A DNA stretch of 64,000 nt from Acetobacteraceae bacterium (GCA_004843165.1 CP039459.1:437501-501500), one strand, 5' to 3'; shown: positions 34,850 through 44,961, counted from the first letter of the stretch. Numbers and translations are program-made. Notes: generated by a model from the sequence alone, not told the origin.

Positions 34850-36082
34850 ATGCCGCCAGTAACGCCTCATTCTGCCAAAATAGATTCTGTACCGCTTCAT
34901 CCTGATGAAGAGCGCCTCCTCATTAAAACTGCCCTCATGTCTCCACAGCAGGAAGTGGATGAACAAGGACGTGAAAATCTTGTTGGCCTTTCCCGTGAGG
35001 AACTCCTTGAAAAAATGACTGCGCTCAAGGAAAAACCCTTTCGAGTCAAGCAGATTTGGCATTGGATGTACCATCAAGGCGTGCGTGATTTTTCGGAGAT
35101 GGCCAATATTTCCCGCCCCTTGCAGGAAAAGCTATCCGCCTCATTCTTTATCGGCCGCCCAGAACAAAAACTTGCACAGCTTTCCAAAGACGGTACGGAA
35201 AAAATCCTTTTTGGTTTTGATGATAAACGGACAGCAGAGGCGGTCTATATTCCTGATCAAAAAGAAGATCGTGGTGCGGTTTGCGTTTCCTCTCAAATCG
35301 GATGCACGCTTGCATGCAGTTTTTGCCATACAGGCACACAAAAGCTTTTAAGAAATTTAAGTTCTTCCGAGATTGTCGGGCAATTTATGGCGATGCGCGA
35401 TCATTATAACGAATGGCCTACCCCAAAAGATGGAACACCGCGTAAACTTTCCAATATTGTGATGATGGGCATGGGAGAGCCTCTTTATAATTATCAAAAT
35501 GTTGCCAAAGCCCTCAGTATTATTATGGACGGCGAAGGGATTGCCCTTTCTCGCCGGCGCATCACACTTTCCACCTCCGGCATTGTGCCGATGATCCGCC
35601 GTTGCGGAAAGGAAATCGGGGTTAATTTAGCCATTTCACTCCATGCCGTAACAGATGAGTTGCGAAATAAGCTTGTGCCGATCAACCGTAAATATCCTTT
35701 AAAAGAACTCCTTAAGGCCTGTGAGGAATATCCAAGCGCTTCCAACTCTCGCCGTCTGACCTTTGAGTATATTATGCTCAAAGGCATCAATGACAGCCCG
35801 GCGGAAGCCAGAGAACTTGCACGTTTACTCAAAAACATGCCAGCAAAAGTCAATCTCATTCCTTTTAATCCTTGGCCGGGGTCTGATTACGAACCCTCAA
35901 CACCCAAAGATATTAAAAATTTTGCCGATATTCTCTCCCGTGCCAATATCGCAGCCCCAGTAAGAACCCCTCGTGGCCGTGATATTTTAGCGGCTTGTGG
36001 GCAGCTGAAAACCCTACATGAAGGAAAAGAAAATCAGCGTCCGCTTTTCAACCGCAAAAGCGAAAGACAATCAAATGATTGA
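34850..36082 (+). CDS. rlmN: 23S rRNA/tRNA adenine-C2 methyltransferase
   Basis: 410 aa. Radical SAM enzyme methylating A2503 of 23S rRNA and A37 of tRNA. The cluster motif CTLACSFC is at about 151-158 and GEPLYNYQ and LAISLHAVTDELR are present. The methylated cysteine is in the C-terminal DILAACGQL. The N-terminal 45 residues are a longer extension than most; no clear Shine-Dalgarno before 34850, and the ATG at 34937 is another possible start. Confidence 0.94.
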   Translation: MPPVTPHSAKIDSVPLHPDEERLLIKTALMSPQQEVDEQGRENLVGLSREELLEKMTALKEKPFRVKQIWHWMYHQGVRDFSEMANISRPLQEKLSASFFIGRPEQKLAQLSKDGTEKILFGFDDKRTAEAVYIPDQKEDRGAVCVSSQIGCTLACSFCHTGTQKLLRNLSSSEIVGQFMAMRDHYNEWPTPKDGTPRKLSNIVMMGMGEPLYNYQNVAKALSIIMDGEGIALSRRRITLSTSGIVPMIRRCGKEIGVNLAISLHAVTDELRNKLVPINRKYPLKELLKACEEYPSASNSRRLTFEYIMLKGINDSPAEARELARLLKNMPAKVNLIPFNPWPGSDYEPSTPKDIKNFADILSRANIAAPVRTPRGRDILAACGQLKTLHEGKENQRPLFNRKSERQSND

Positions 36083-36116
36083 ATTTTTCTTTAAATAGCA
36101 CCCTAAAAAACGCTAT

Positions 36117-36154
36117 ATAGAAAGGGTTATTGATTCTTAATCACCCCTTTCTAT
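36117..36154 (+). terminator. 10-bp hairpin between rlmN and the FKBP lipoprotein
   Basis: ATAGAAAGGG/CCCTTTCTAT (36117-36126 with 36145-36154). The T-run is weak, so it may be a terminator or an mRNA structure. Confidence 0.5.
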
Positions 36155-36189
36155 CTTATAAAATGTAATTTTTATTCTGGAGAATAAAG

Positions 36190-37137
36190 GTGAAGGCTTC
36201 TGTCTTTTTTTCTAAAAAAACACTTATCTTCCTTGGGGCGTTTACCTTTATCTCAGGCTGCGCTCAAATTGAAAATATTTTACACCCTGTTCAAGATGAG
36301 GAAGAAATCTCTTCGGATGATTTCATGGCGGAAGTTTATAAAAAACCTGATATTATCCGCCGTCCAAGCGGTCTAGCCTACCATATCGAAGAATCAGGCC
36401 CTAAAGACGGCCCCCATCCCCGTAAAGGGAAAAGCATGATGCTAACCTATGAGGGACGATTGCCTGATGGGGCTATTTTTGACAGTTCGGAACAGCATAC
36501 AGGTGCAGCCTATCAGGAAATGCCTCTGGATGGGCAAATTGACGGCTGGATGGAGGCACTGCCTTTAATGCATGTGGGGGATGTCTGGACACTCTATATT
36601 CCCGAAAATCTCGCCTATAAAGAGCGTACAATGGGCATTATCCCAAGCCATAGCCCTTTAGTCTTTAAAATCCACCTCATGGGTGTGGATGAAAATGATG
36701 CTGGTGAAACAGAGAGTGAGAGTGATGAGGGGCCGACAAAGCACGAAATGACCTCTCAAGAATTTATGGAAGAAAAATATAAAGAGCCGGGTGTCATTCG
36801 CCGTCAAAGTGGCCTTGCCTATAAAATTATTCAATCAGCACCGGGGAATCCGCCACAACCACCTTTTGGCGGAACGGTCAGAATTGCGTATAAAGGTAGC
36901 CTGCCCAATGGCGTGGTTTTTGATGCCTCCAATAAGCATTCCCCCAACGGCCTAATGACGATGCCACTCACCAATGTTATTCGTGGATGGCAAGAGGCTG
37001 TACCGTTAATGCATGTGGGGGATCACTGGGAGATCTACATCCCTTCAGAACTTGGCTATGGTGAACGTGAGACAGAAGGCATTCCTGCCAACAGTGCCCT
37101 CGTTTTTGATATCACGCTAGATGATATTATTAGCTAA
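36190..37137 (+). CDS. lipoprotein with two FKBP-type peptidyl-prolyl isomerase domains
   Basis: 315 aa, GTG start with GGAG upstream. Lipobox FISGCAQ gives a lipidated Cys at about residue 24, so it is membrane-anchored in the periplasm. Each half begins with a DFMAE/EFMEE motif and continues into an FKBP domain. Domain 1 (about 50-165) has GRLPDGAIFDSSEQH and domain 2 (about 190-315) has GSLPNGVVFDASNKH with VIRGWQEA and LVFDI. The FKBP pocket residues are better preserved in domain 2. Likely a periplasmic foldase. The next gene is a single-domain version. Confidence 0.85.
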   Translation: MKASVFFSKKTLIFLGAFTFISGCAQIENILHPVQDEEEISSDDFMAEVYKKPDIIRRPSGLAYHIEESGPKDGPHPRKGKSMMLTYEGRLPDGAIFDSSEQHTGAAYQEMPLDGQIDGWMEALPLMHVGDVWTLYIPENLAYKERTMGIIPSHSPLVFKIHLMGVDENDAGETESESDEGPTKHEMTSQEFMEEKYKEPGVIRRQSGLAYKIIQSAPGNPPQPPFGGTVRIAYKGSLPNGVVFDASNKHSPNGLMTMPLTNVIRGWQEAVPLMHVGDHWEIYIPSELGYGERETEGIPANSALVFDITLDDIIS

Positions 37138-37180
37138 TCTGTATTCGTAACATTATTATTTTAAGGAAATAAATCTTACC

Positions 37181-37666
37181 ATGAAATTTAAGCATCTCTT
37201 TAAAGCCTGCTTGGCTGTCTCTGCTTTGACATCTTTTTCTGCCGGCACATCTGCTTTTGCCTTCCCTGTTCAGGACCCCAATATCTCTTCTGATGATTTT
37301 ATGGCCGCAATGGCAAAACAGCCCGGCGTCACCCAGCTTCCAGATGGTCTTTCCTATAAAATTATTCAATCCGGCCCAGAAAGTGCGCCACAACCAGAAA
37401 AAGGCGCAACCGTCAGTATTTCTTATAAAGGCCAACTTCCAGATGGTACGGTCTTTGATGCCTCAAACAAACATTCCACCAACGGCTACATGACAATGTC
37501 GCTTGCCAATGTTATTCCCGGCTGGCAAGAAATTGTTCCAATGATGCATGTCGGCGATAGCTGGGAAGTTTATATTCCAGCAGAATTGGCTTATGGTTCG
37601 CATGCCGTTTCCATCATTCCAGCCAATAGTCCTCTTGTTTTTAATATCACACTCGGCGGGGTTTAA
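37181..37666 (+). CDS. secreted FKBP-type peptidyl-prolyl isomerase
   Basis: 161 aa, signal peptide residues 1-27 (TSAFA-FPV). A linker with the same ISSDDFMAAMAKQPGV motif as the preceding lipoprotein leads into one FKBP domain (GQLPDGTVFDASNKH; VIPGWQEIVPMMHVGD; LAYGSH; LVFNITLGGV). AAGGAA lies upstream of the ATG. Together with the lipoprotein it gives three related FKBP units in tandem, pointing to local duplication. Confidence 0.9.
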   Translation: MKFKHLFKACLAVSALTSFSAGTSAFAFPVQDPNISSDDFMAAMAKQPGVTQLPDGLSYKIIQSGPESAPQPEKGATVSISYKGQLPDGTVFDASNKHSTNGYMTMSLANVIPGWQEIVPMMHVGDSWEVYIPAELAYGSHAVSIIPANSPLVFNITLGGV

Positions 37667-37672
37667 TTCCTT

Positions 37673-38692
37673 ATGAAAGAGCGGGTTTTTTCGGGTATCC
37701 AGCCAACAGGTACGCCCCATCTCGGTAACTATCTGGGGGCCATTGCGCAATGGGAAAAGCTTCAGAAAACGCATGACTGCCATTTCTGCCTTGTTGATCT
37801 CCATGCCATTACAATGCCTTGGGAAGCTGAAACTTTGCGGGAAAATATCCTGCAAAGCGCCGCCTGCCTTTTAGCCTGCGGTATTGAGCCGGGAAAACTC
37901 TATGTTCAGTCAAGCCTGCATGCCCATGCACGGCTTGGCTGGCTCTTTAATTGCGTTGTACGTCTCGGTTGGCTGAACCGGATGACACAATTTAAAGATA
38001 AAGCCGGAAAAAATCGTGAAAAACATTCTGCGGGACTTTATACCTACCCCTCCCTCATGGCTGCCGATATTTTGACCTTTAAGGCAACCCGTATCCCTGT
38101 TGGTGATGACCAGCGTCAACATATTGAACTTGCCAATGATATTGCGCAAAAATTCAATCATGATTTGGGTAAAGAATATAAAGAAAAAACAGGCAGGGAT
38201 TTCTTTCCTACAATCGAAGCCCTCATTCCGGCACAAGCAGCCAGAGTAATGAGCCTACGTGATGGTACAAAGAAAATGTCTAAATCTGATCCCTCAGATC
38301 AAAGCCGTATTCTTCTCACAGATTCTGCAGATCTGATTGCGACAAAAATTAAAAAAGCCAAAACGGATCCCCATCCTATTCCGGAAACTGTTGCAGAACT
38401 GACAGAACGCCCTGAAGCCAAAAATCTCTTATCGCTTTATACTGTCCTTGATAAAGATGGGAGTTTAGAAAAAACCCTTAATGCGTTTTCTGGCAAAGGA
38501 TTTGGCGATTTTAAATCCGCATTAGCAGATTTAATGGTTGAAAAACTCGCCCCTATTTCCAATAAAACCAACGAATTACTTTCAGATAAAGAAGAACTCC
38601 GCAAGACCCTTAAATTGGGAGCAGAAGAGGCACGGAAAGTTGCAGAGCCTATCGTGAGCGAAGCAGAAGCTCTGGCAGGACTTGGGTTTTAA
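37673..38692 (+). CDS. trpS: tryptophanyl-tRNA synthetase
   Basis: 339 aa, class I aminoacyl-tRNA synthetase. HIGH-type motif PTGTPHLGNYLGAI (about 10-23), KMSKS motif KKMSKSDPSDQSR (about 200-212). Starts 6 bases after the FKBP stop, so translation is probably continuous. Length standard. A DNA methyltransferase follows. Confidence 0.96.
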   Translation: MKERVFSGIQPTGTPHLGNYLGAIAQWEKLQKTHDCHFCLVDLHAITMPWEAETLRENILQSAACLLACGIEPGKLYVQSSLHAHARLGWLFNCVVRLGWLNRMTQFKDKAGKNREKHSAGLYTYPSLMAADILTFKATRIPVGDDQRQHIELANDIAQKFNHDLGKEYKEKTGRDFFPTIEALIPAQAARVMSLRDGTKKMSKSDPSDQSRILLTDSADLIATKIKKAKTDPHPIPETVAELTERPEAKNLLSLYTVLDKDGSLEKTLNAFSGKGFGDFKSALADLMVEKLAPISNKTNELLSDKEELRKTLKLGAEEARKVAEPIVSEAEALAGLGF

Positions 38693-38710
38693 AAAACGCT
38701 CGGCCAGAAG

Positions 38711-39925
38711 ATGAGTCCTACAGATATTCTGGCCGATGATTTCCTTTTATTTCTAAAGAAATTTTCAGTCTTTGGCCGTGAAACGGAATGTTTTACCGAA
38801 GGCGATATCCCTTATTTTCAAAATGAATTTTGGACCTCTAAACAACGCCAAGATCATTCCCTGCACCGCATTTCCTATCGGGGCTGCTTCAAAGCCCAAC
38901 TCCCTGAATTTTTTATTACACATCTGACGGAACAAGGCGATTTTGTCTTTGACCCCTTTATGGGACGAGGTACAACACTCCTCCAAGCGCATTTAATGGG
39001 ACGCCGTGTCGGCGGAAATGATCTAAATCCGCTCTCTGCCCTCCTCTGCCGTCCAAGATTAAACCCGCCGACTTTAGAGGAAACTAGAGAAGCTCTAAAC
39101 AAAGTTCCTTGGGAAAAAGGACGCATCACGCAAAATGAATTACGGGTCTTTTATCATCCCAAAACCTTAAAACATCTCGAAGCCCTACGTGTTTGGACAA
39201 AAAAAAATGCGCCTCAAGATCCCGTAGCAGATTGGATCAGAATGGTTGCACTCAACCGCCTTACCGGACATTCAGAAGGTTTTTTCTCTGTACGATCCAT
39301 GCCACCTAGCCAAGCGATTTCGCTTAAATCGCAACGAAGGCTCAATCAGCAGGAAGGAATTGATCCACGAGACAAACAATATCTTAAAAATATCCCTGAA
39401 ATTATCCTGCGAAAATCGCACCTTCTTCTTAAAGATGGAAGACCGCCGAAAGCACCTCTTTCTGAGCCTCTTTTTCTCAATAAAAATTCTTGGAACCTGA
39501 GAGAAATCCCTTCGGAAACGGTTGACCTCATTGTAACCTCTCCGCCCTTTTTAGATACGCTTCATTATCGGGATGACAATTGGCTTCGCTGCTGGTTTGC
39601 AGGAAGAAAATCTGAAAAAATCAAAATCCCCATGCAGAAAACCCCTAAAAGCTGGCAGGAAATGATTCAAAAAACGCTTAAAGAACAAGAACGGATTTTA
39701 AAAAGAGGCGGATTTTTAGCCCTCGAAGTCGGCGAAATCCGTCATCAAAAAATCCAACTTGAAAAGCTCGTTTGGGAAGCCGCTGAAAACCTATCCTTCA
39801 AACGGCTTGGCGTAATGATTAACCAGCAGAATTTTAACAAAACCGCCACCTGCTGGGGGATCCAAAATAATGAAAAAGGCACCAACTCCAACCGTATTGT
39901 CCTTTTACAAAAACACCCTTCCTAG
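38711..39925 (+). CDS. orphan DNA methyltransferase
   Basis: 404 aa. The SAM motif I (DPFMGRGTTLLQAHLMGR, about 78-95) comes before motif IV (VTSPPFLDTLHYRDD, about 276-290) with a ~180-residue interval, so the order is motif I, long middle, motif IV (alpha-like). TSPPF is common in N4-cytosine or N6-adenine enzymes. The middle part may be the target recognition domain. No restriction gene is nearby, so it looks solitary; it could regulate or protect DNA. AGAAG lies before the ATG. Specificity unknown. Confidence 0.75.
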   Translation: MSPTDILADDFLLFLKKFSVFGRETECFTEGDIPYFQNEFWTSKQRQDHSLHRISYRGCFKAQLPEFFITHLTEQGDFVFDPFMGRGTTLLQAHLMGRRVGGNDLNPLSALLCRPRLNPPTLEETREALNKVPWEKGRITQNELRVFYHPKTLKHLEALRVWTKKNAPQDPVADWIRMVALNRLTGHSEGFFSVRSMPPSQAISLKSQRRLNQQEGIDPRDKQYLKNIPEIILRKSHLLLKDGRPPKAPLSEPLFLNKNSWNLREIPSETVDLIVTSPPFLDTLHYRDDNWLRCWFAGRKSEKIKIPMQKTPKSWQEMIQKTLKEQERILKRGGFLALEVGEIRHQKIQLEKLVWEAAENLSFKRLGVMINQQNFNKTATCWGIQNNEKGTNSNRIVLLQKHPS

Positions 39926-39984
39926 AGAGAGACCGGCTAAAGAGGCAAGCGTTATCGTTAGCACAGGCAAGGTAATTAACGCCC

Positions 39985-41274
39985 CTATAGCCGTTCGGCT
40001 TCGACTTGTTCAATAGGTGTGTGAAGCAGTTCTAAAATCTCATCCGCCGCTGCACCAGCCGGTGTTTTAGAAGGATCTTCCGGCTTTAATTCATTAAGAA
40101 TATCGGGGAAAAAGGCCAATTGCTTTTTCCTTTCTGCCGGGTTTCGTAAAAGCTCACTCAAAGTGTAAGCCAACAAATTTGGCTTACAGCGTCCCTGAAT
40201 AAATTCCGGAACAATTTCCGCATTGGCCAAGATATTGAGCATACAAATATAGGGTACTGTAATAAAATAACGTGCCAACATCCCAAAGATAGGCCCAACC
40301 TTATGTGCCACAACCATTGGAATATTATGGGCGGCAAGTTCAATTGTTGATGTGCCCGATTTTGTTAAGGCACAGGTGCAAGAGGCAAAAGCATCCTGTT
40401 TTCCCATTTTTCCAATGACAAGAACCGGCTTATTTTTCCAATGTTTGGATTTACGTTCGATCATCTTTTTCACATTCTGCCCCACCAAAATAGCAGGACG
40501 AAGATCAGGAAATTCCTTGGTCAAAAGATCAACCGTTTTTTCATAAATCGGCATAAGGGTTTTAATTTCCGTTTTGCGGCTCCCCGGCAAAAGAAGGAGA
40601 ATTTTAGCATTATCAGAAATATTATGCTGGTGACGGAACCGGCAGGCTTTGCCTGCCGGTCCAGAAGCAGACTGCAAGGCAGGATGCCCAACAAAAGACG
40701 TCTTAACACCCGCATTTAAAAACCAAGGCACTTCGCAAGGCAGCAGACATAAAAGCCGATCCCAGCGATGACGGTAATTCACAATCCGTTTTGGCCCCCA
40801 TGCCCAAACTTGCGGGGCAACATATTGTACCCTTCTGGTTTCCATATGACTCACACGGTGCATAAGTTTTCCAGAAAAAACAGGATGGTCAATCGTAATC
40901 ACAATTTCAGGATGGGAAAGGATAATATCCTGAACACATTCAAACAATCTTTGCCGTAAATGGAAATAATGGAAAACAACATCCCAAAACCCCATAACAG
41001 AAAGATCCGCCATTGGAAAAAGGCTTCGCAGTCCCAAAGCCGCCATTTGCGTTCCCCCGACCCCTGCAAAAATCAGGGTCGGATCACGCTCACTCAAAGC
41101 CTGAATGAGACGTGCCCCAATCGCATCCGCACTTGGCTCTCCTGCCAAGATCCAAATAACAGCGCCATCCTTATTATAAGTTGAAAAATCACTATCCAAC
41201 TCACCTGCCAAAGCGACCAAAGGATCGGGCAGCACACGATTAGCTGCCATTTGCGCTATTGTCTGATCCTGCAT
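39985..41274 (-). CDS. lpxB: lipid-A-disaccharide synthase
   Basis: 429 aa. Joins UDP-2,3-diacylglucosamine and lipid X to form the lipid A disaccharide. LAGEPSADAIGARLIQAL is the family start, after an N-terminal extension of ~45 residues (longer than E. coli). RVQYVAPQVWAWGPKRI and LLLPGSRKTEI are present, as is LTKSGTSTIELAAH. AGAGGA lies before the ATG. Last gene after pheT on this strand; 16 bases separate them. Confidence 0.94.
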   Translation of the reverse strand: MQDQTIAQMAANRVLPDPLVALAGELDSDFSTYNKDGAVIWILAGEPSADAIGARLIQALSERDPTLIFAGVGGTQMAALGLRSLFPMADLSVMGFWDVVFHYFHLRQRLFECVQDIILSHPEIVITIDHPVFSGKLMHRVSHMETRRVQYVAPQVWAWGPKRIVNYRHRWDRLLCLLPCEVPWFLNAGVKTSFVGHPALQSASGPAGKACRFRHQHNISDNAKILLLLPGSRKTEIKTLMPIYEKTVDLLTKEFPDLRPAILVGQNVKKMIERKSKHWKNKPVLVIGKMGKQDAFASCTCALTKSGTSTIELAAHNIPMVVAHKVGPIFGMLARYFITVPYICMLNILANAEIVPEFIQGRCKPNLLAYTLSELLRNPAERKKQLAFFPDILNELKPEDPSKTPAGAAADEILELLHTPIEQVEAERL

Positions 41275-41290
41275 GAAGAAAATCCTCTAT

Positions 41291-43801
41291 TTACGCAAAG
41301 CGCAGCTCGGCCCCTGCTTTTGCGACCTCTTGTTTAATTTTTTCCTGCAAATCGGAAAGAATATCCTCGGTTAAGGCCTCTCCCTCTGGATAGAAGGTCA
41401 CCTCTATCCCAATAGATGCATGACCTTCCCCAAGCTTATCCGCATCTTTGAAAATATCAAAAATACGCACATCAGCCGGTTTTGCAAAATTCTTACCCCC
41501 CCGAACCGCTTTTTTAACGGACTGAATAATCTCCTGCCCTGAAACAGTCACAGGTGCTAAAAAGGCAAAATCACGCCGAACAGGCTGAAGATTCAGCGCC
41601 GTAAAGGCAGATTTCCGTTTTTTAGGCAGCGCTACATTGCCTAGAGCAATTTCAAAACCGACAACCCGATCGTTAATGTCATAAAATTCCAGAATTTTAG
41701 GATGAATTTCCCCAAAATAACCAAGTAGAATTTTACGGCCGAGATAGACAGCACCTGAGCGGCCCGGATGATAATAATGTGGTGCCGCTGCTTGAACAGA
41801 AAGGGAGTCAGAATTCACACCGGCCTCTTCTAGCAACCCCATAAAATCTGCCTGTGCCGCACGCCACTCAAATTCAGCGCCTTTTTTATCAGCAACGATT
41901 TCACCGGCAACACGTGCCTGACGCCCCCCCCGAATACCGGAAATCATCATACGCTCGCCCTCTTCACCAAAGGCAGGGCCTAATTCAAAAAAGCCTGCAT
42001 CTCCATGTAAACCTAAACCTTTAGCAAGGTTGCGGGAAAGGGCTTTAAGCATATTGGGTAATAAGGAGGAACGGAGCTGGCCAAATTCTTGTGAAATTGG
42101 ATTAGGCAGCTTTTCTGTTTCTTTGCCACGACCAAAGAGCGCCTGCTCTTCTTCAGAAATAAAAGAGAAACCTGTTGTTTCTTGCAAACCATGCGCGGCA
42201 CAGAAACGACGAAGCTGACGATCTCGTGCATATTTTTGACGCTCATCTTTTCCCTGAGCAACCTCTTTTGGCAATTCATGTTCCTGCACTGCCTCATAGC
42301 CTCTCAGACGCACAATTTCATTGAGAAGCTGGGCTTGCCCTGAAAGTTTTCTGGCTTTTTCCTCTAAAATTTTTGCCTTTTCCTCCGTCAAAGAGGGAGC
42401 AGGAAAAGCCTGATAATTCAAAGGCAAAATATCATTACGCCATGAAGGGATTTCGAATTCCCCTTCTGCAACTTGCTTAAAACCTAACTTTTCAAGAGTT
42501 TGACGGGCTTCCGTTTTAGAAACATCCAAATTGCCGAATGTTTTAACTTTTTCAAAATCAATCGAAGCGGTGCGTTTAAAGTCAGGCAAAGAACCAGCCA
42601 CTTCAACTTTGCCAATCTCTCCGCCGCAAAGCGAAACAATCAAACGAGAGGCAATCTCTAAGCCTTCTTCAATGCCACCGAGATCAATACCACGCTCAAA
42701 ACGATAAGAGGAATCAGAACCTAACCCCAAACGACGTGCAGTTTTCGCAATTTGCGCCGGATTGAAATAAGCAGATTCAACAAAGACATTCTTTGTTTCA
42801 AAACTTACAGCGCTTTCTGCTCCGCCCATAATTCCAAGCAAAGACTGAATAGTGCCATCGCCATCACGAACAATCATATCGCTTTCATGCAATTTATAAG
42901 ATTGGCCATTGAGCGCTTTAAATTCTTCTCCTGCTTTTGCTGAATCAATAATGAGCTTATGACCCGCAATTTTATCCGCATCAAAAACATGCAAAGGGCG
43001 ATTGAGCGCATAAAGCAGATAGTTAGTCACATCAACCAAGGCAGACTGCGCCTTGACGCCCATCTGATCCAAACGATGTGCTAAAATTTTTGGTGACGCT
43101 GTATTGGCAACATTTTCAATCATTCTGCCTGTAAAATAAGGCTTAGAATCATGCATGCCGGAAAGTGTAATACTTTTTTTAGCGCTTTCATCCGGTAATT
43201 TCGGCAATCTCTCCAAATCTGAAGAAAGCAAATTTAAAATACCGATCTCTGCACCCGCAAGATCTCTGGCAACGCCACGGATACCAAGCGCATCGCCACG
43301 ATCGGGTGTAATACCGATTTCAATAATTGCATCATCCAGCCCTGCCCAATCGGCATATAATTTACCGATTTCTGCATCTTCGGGAAGTTCTGCAATACCG
43401 CTATCTTCATCCCCTTGGGCAAGCTCACGATAAGAGCACATCATGCCAGCGCTCTCTACCCCACGAATTTTACCCTTTTTAATCACCATACCATTTGCAG
43501 GAACAACGGCTCCAGGGAGTGCGCAGATGACTTTAATCCCTGCTCTGGCATTTGGGGCTCCGCAAACAATCTGAATATCATCATGGCCTGCGCCGACATC
43601 CACCTGACAGACACGCAAACGATCGGCATCCGGATGCTGTACCGCTTCTTTAATTTGAGCCACATAAAAATTTGCAAGCGCATCTGCCGGATTTTCAATC
43701 GCCTCAACCTCTAAGCCGATCTTATTCAGCGTTGCCGTAATATCTTCCAAAGAGGCTTCTGTCTTTAGAAATTCTTTCAGCCAAGAAAATGGAACTTTCA
43801 T
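41291..43801 (-). CDS. pheT: phenylalanyl-tRNA synthetase beta subunit
   Basis: 836 aa. Contains the tRNA-binding/OB domain (residues ~40-150, with GAGHDDIQIVCGAPNA), B3/B4 and B5 domains, core (RRFCAAHGLQETTGFSFIS) and the C-terminal ferredoxin-fold anticodon domain (FPEL-type start PVRRDFAFLAP). A Glu/Lys-rich coiled insert (about 455-475) in the B5 region is longer than usual. AGAGG lies upstream of the ATG. Starts 15 bases after pheS. Confidence 0.95.
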   Translation of the reverse strand: MKVPFSWLKEFLKTEASLEDITATLNKIGLEVEAIENPADALANFYVAQIKEAVQHPDADRLRVCQVDVGAGHDDIQIVCGAPNARAGIKVICALPGAVVPANGMVIKKGKIRGVESAGMMCSYRELAQGDEDSGIAELPEDAEIGKLYADWAGLDDAIIEIGITPDRGDALGIRGVARDLAGAEIGILNLLSSDLERLPKLPDESAKKSITLSGMHDSKPYFTGRMIENVANTASPKILAHRLDQMGVKAQSALVDVTNYLLYALNRPLHVFDADKIAGHKLIIDSAKAGEEFKALNGQSYKLHESDMIVRDGDGTIQSLLGIMGGAESAVSFETKNVFVESAYFNPAQIAKTARRLGLGSDSSYRFERGIDLGGIEEGLEIASRLIVSLCGGEIGKVEVAGSLPDFKRTASIDFEKVKTFGNLDVSKTEARQTLEKLGFKQVAEGEFEIPSWRNDILPLNYQAFPAPSLTEEKAKILEEKARKLSGQAQLLNEIVRLRGYEAVQEHELPKEVAQGKDERQKYARDRQLRRFCAAHGLQETTGFSFISEEEQALFGRGKETEKLPNPISQEFGQLRSSLLPNMLKALSRNLAKGLGLHGDAGFFELGPAFGEEGERMMISGIRGGRQARVAGEIVADKKGAEFEWRAAQADFMGLLEEAGVNSDSLSVQAAAPHYYHPGRSGAVYLGRKILLGYFGEIHPKILEFYDINDRVVGFEIALGNVALPKKRKSAFTALNLQPVRRDFAFLAPVTVSGQEIIQSVKKAVRGGKNFAKPADVRIFDIFKDADKLGEGHASIGIEVTFYPEGEALTEDILSDLQEKIKQEVAKAGAELRFA

Positions 43802-43815
43802 AAGAGACCTCTAAT

Positions 43816-44898
43816 TTATTTATTATTTTCAAAATGATGGAAAGATGGCGCTGTAAAAGCAGAAAAACCATGATGACGCAACCAACGTAAATCGCTGGCA
43901 TAAAAGGCCCTTAGATCATCAATACCGTATTTCAACATAGCCAAACGCTCGATCCCCATGCCAAAGGCAAAACCATTATAGATTTCAGGATCAACGCCGC
44001 AATTTGCCAAGACTTGTGGATGCACCATGCCGGCACCTAAAACCTCGAGCCATTTTTCAAAATTCCCCTTTTTATCCCGCATCCCAATATCAATTTCCAA
44101 GGAAGGCACGGTAAAAGGAAAATACGAAGTTCTAAAACGCAACGGTAAGGTTGGATCTTCAAAGAAATGCTTTAAAAAAGTTTCAATCGTATATTTTAAA
44201 TGACCAAGACCTAAATTTTTTCCAACAACAAGCCCTTCACACTGGTGGAACATCGGTGAATGGGTGGCATCATGATCGTTACGATAAGTGCGACCCGGCG
44301 CAATAATGCGGAATGGCGGTTGACGATCGAGCAAGGTTCTAATTTGAACGCCTGAAGTTTGCGTTCTTAAAACAGGACGTTTTGCCGGGTCTTTTTCTGC
44401 TGTTGGGAGGTAGAATGTATCCCCTTCGGCTCGTGCAGGATGTTCTTCAGGCGTATTAAGTGCTGAGAAATTATGCCATGACGTTTCAATATTCGGCCCC
44501 TCGGCACGCTCAAAACCAAGTCCTGCAAAAATCGTCTCGATTTCGTCCATAACTGACATCACAGGGTGTAATGTGCCTACAATATGGGATTTACCTGCGA
44601 TAGTAATGTCTTCTGCTTCGTTTTGCAGCTTCTCTTCCAAGGCTTTGGCCTCAAGCGCTGTTTTGCGCTCTGTAAAGGCCGCTTCTAATTCACCCCGTAA
44701 TTTATTAAGCTGCTGTCCACGAGCTTTTCTTTGATCCGGTGCAATAGAAGAGAGTGAACGAAGCTCTTTGGTCAGTTCCCCACTCTTGCCGAGAATTTCA
44801 ACACGGAAGGCATCCCACTCTTTTAAATGAGAAATTTCAGCCAATTTCGAGAGGCTCTTTTGGCGTAAGCTTTCGATAACATCCTGATTTTCGCCCAT
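43816..44898 (-). CDS. pheS: phenylalanyl-tRNA synthetase alpha subunit
   Basis: 360 aa. Class II catalytic subunit. N-terminal coiled-coil (tRNA arm) then motif 2 (FHQCEGLVVGK) and motif 3 (FAFGMGIERLAMLKYGIDDLR). GGAG lies 7 bases before the ATG. Forms a tetramer with PheT. Standard length. Confidence 0.96.
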   Translation of the reverse strand: MGENQDVIESLRQKSLSKLAEISHLKEWDAFRVEILGKSGELTKELRSLSSIAPDQRKARGQQLNKLRGELEAAFTERKTALEAKALEEKLQNEAEDITIAGKSHIVGTLHPVMSVMDEIETIFAGLGFERAEGPNIETSWHNFSALNTPEEHPARAEGDTFYLPTAEKDPAKRPVLRTQTSGVQIRTLLDRQPPFRIIAPGRTYRNDHDATHSPMFHQCEGLVVGKNLGLGHLKYTIETFLKHFFEDPTLPLRFRTSYFPFTVPSLEIDIGMRDKKGNFEKWLEVLGAGMVHPQVLANCGVDPEIYNGFAFGMGIERLAMLKYGIDDLRAFYASDLRWLRHHGFSAFTAPSFHHFENNK

Positions 44899-44961
44899 GC
44901 TGTAACTCCGCTGGCTTGATAATATATATTTAACTTAAAACGTACTATTCGCTTTTCAAAA

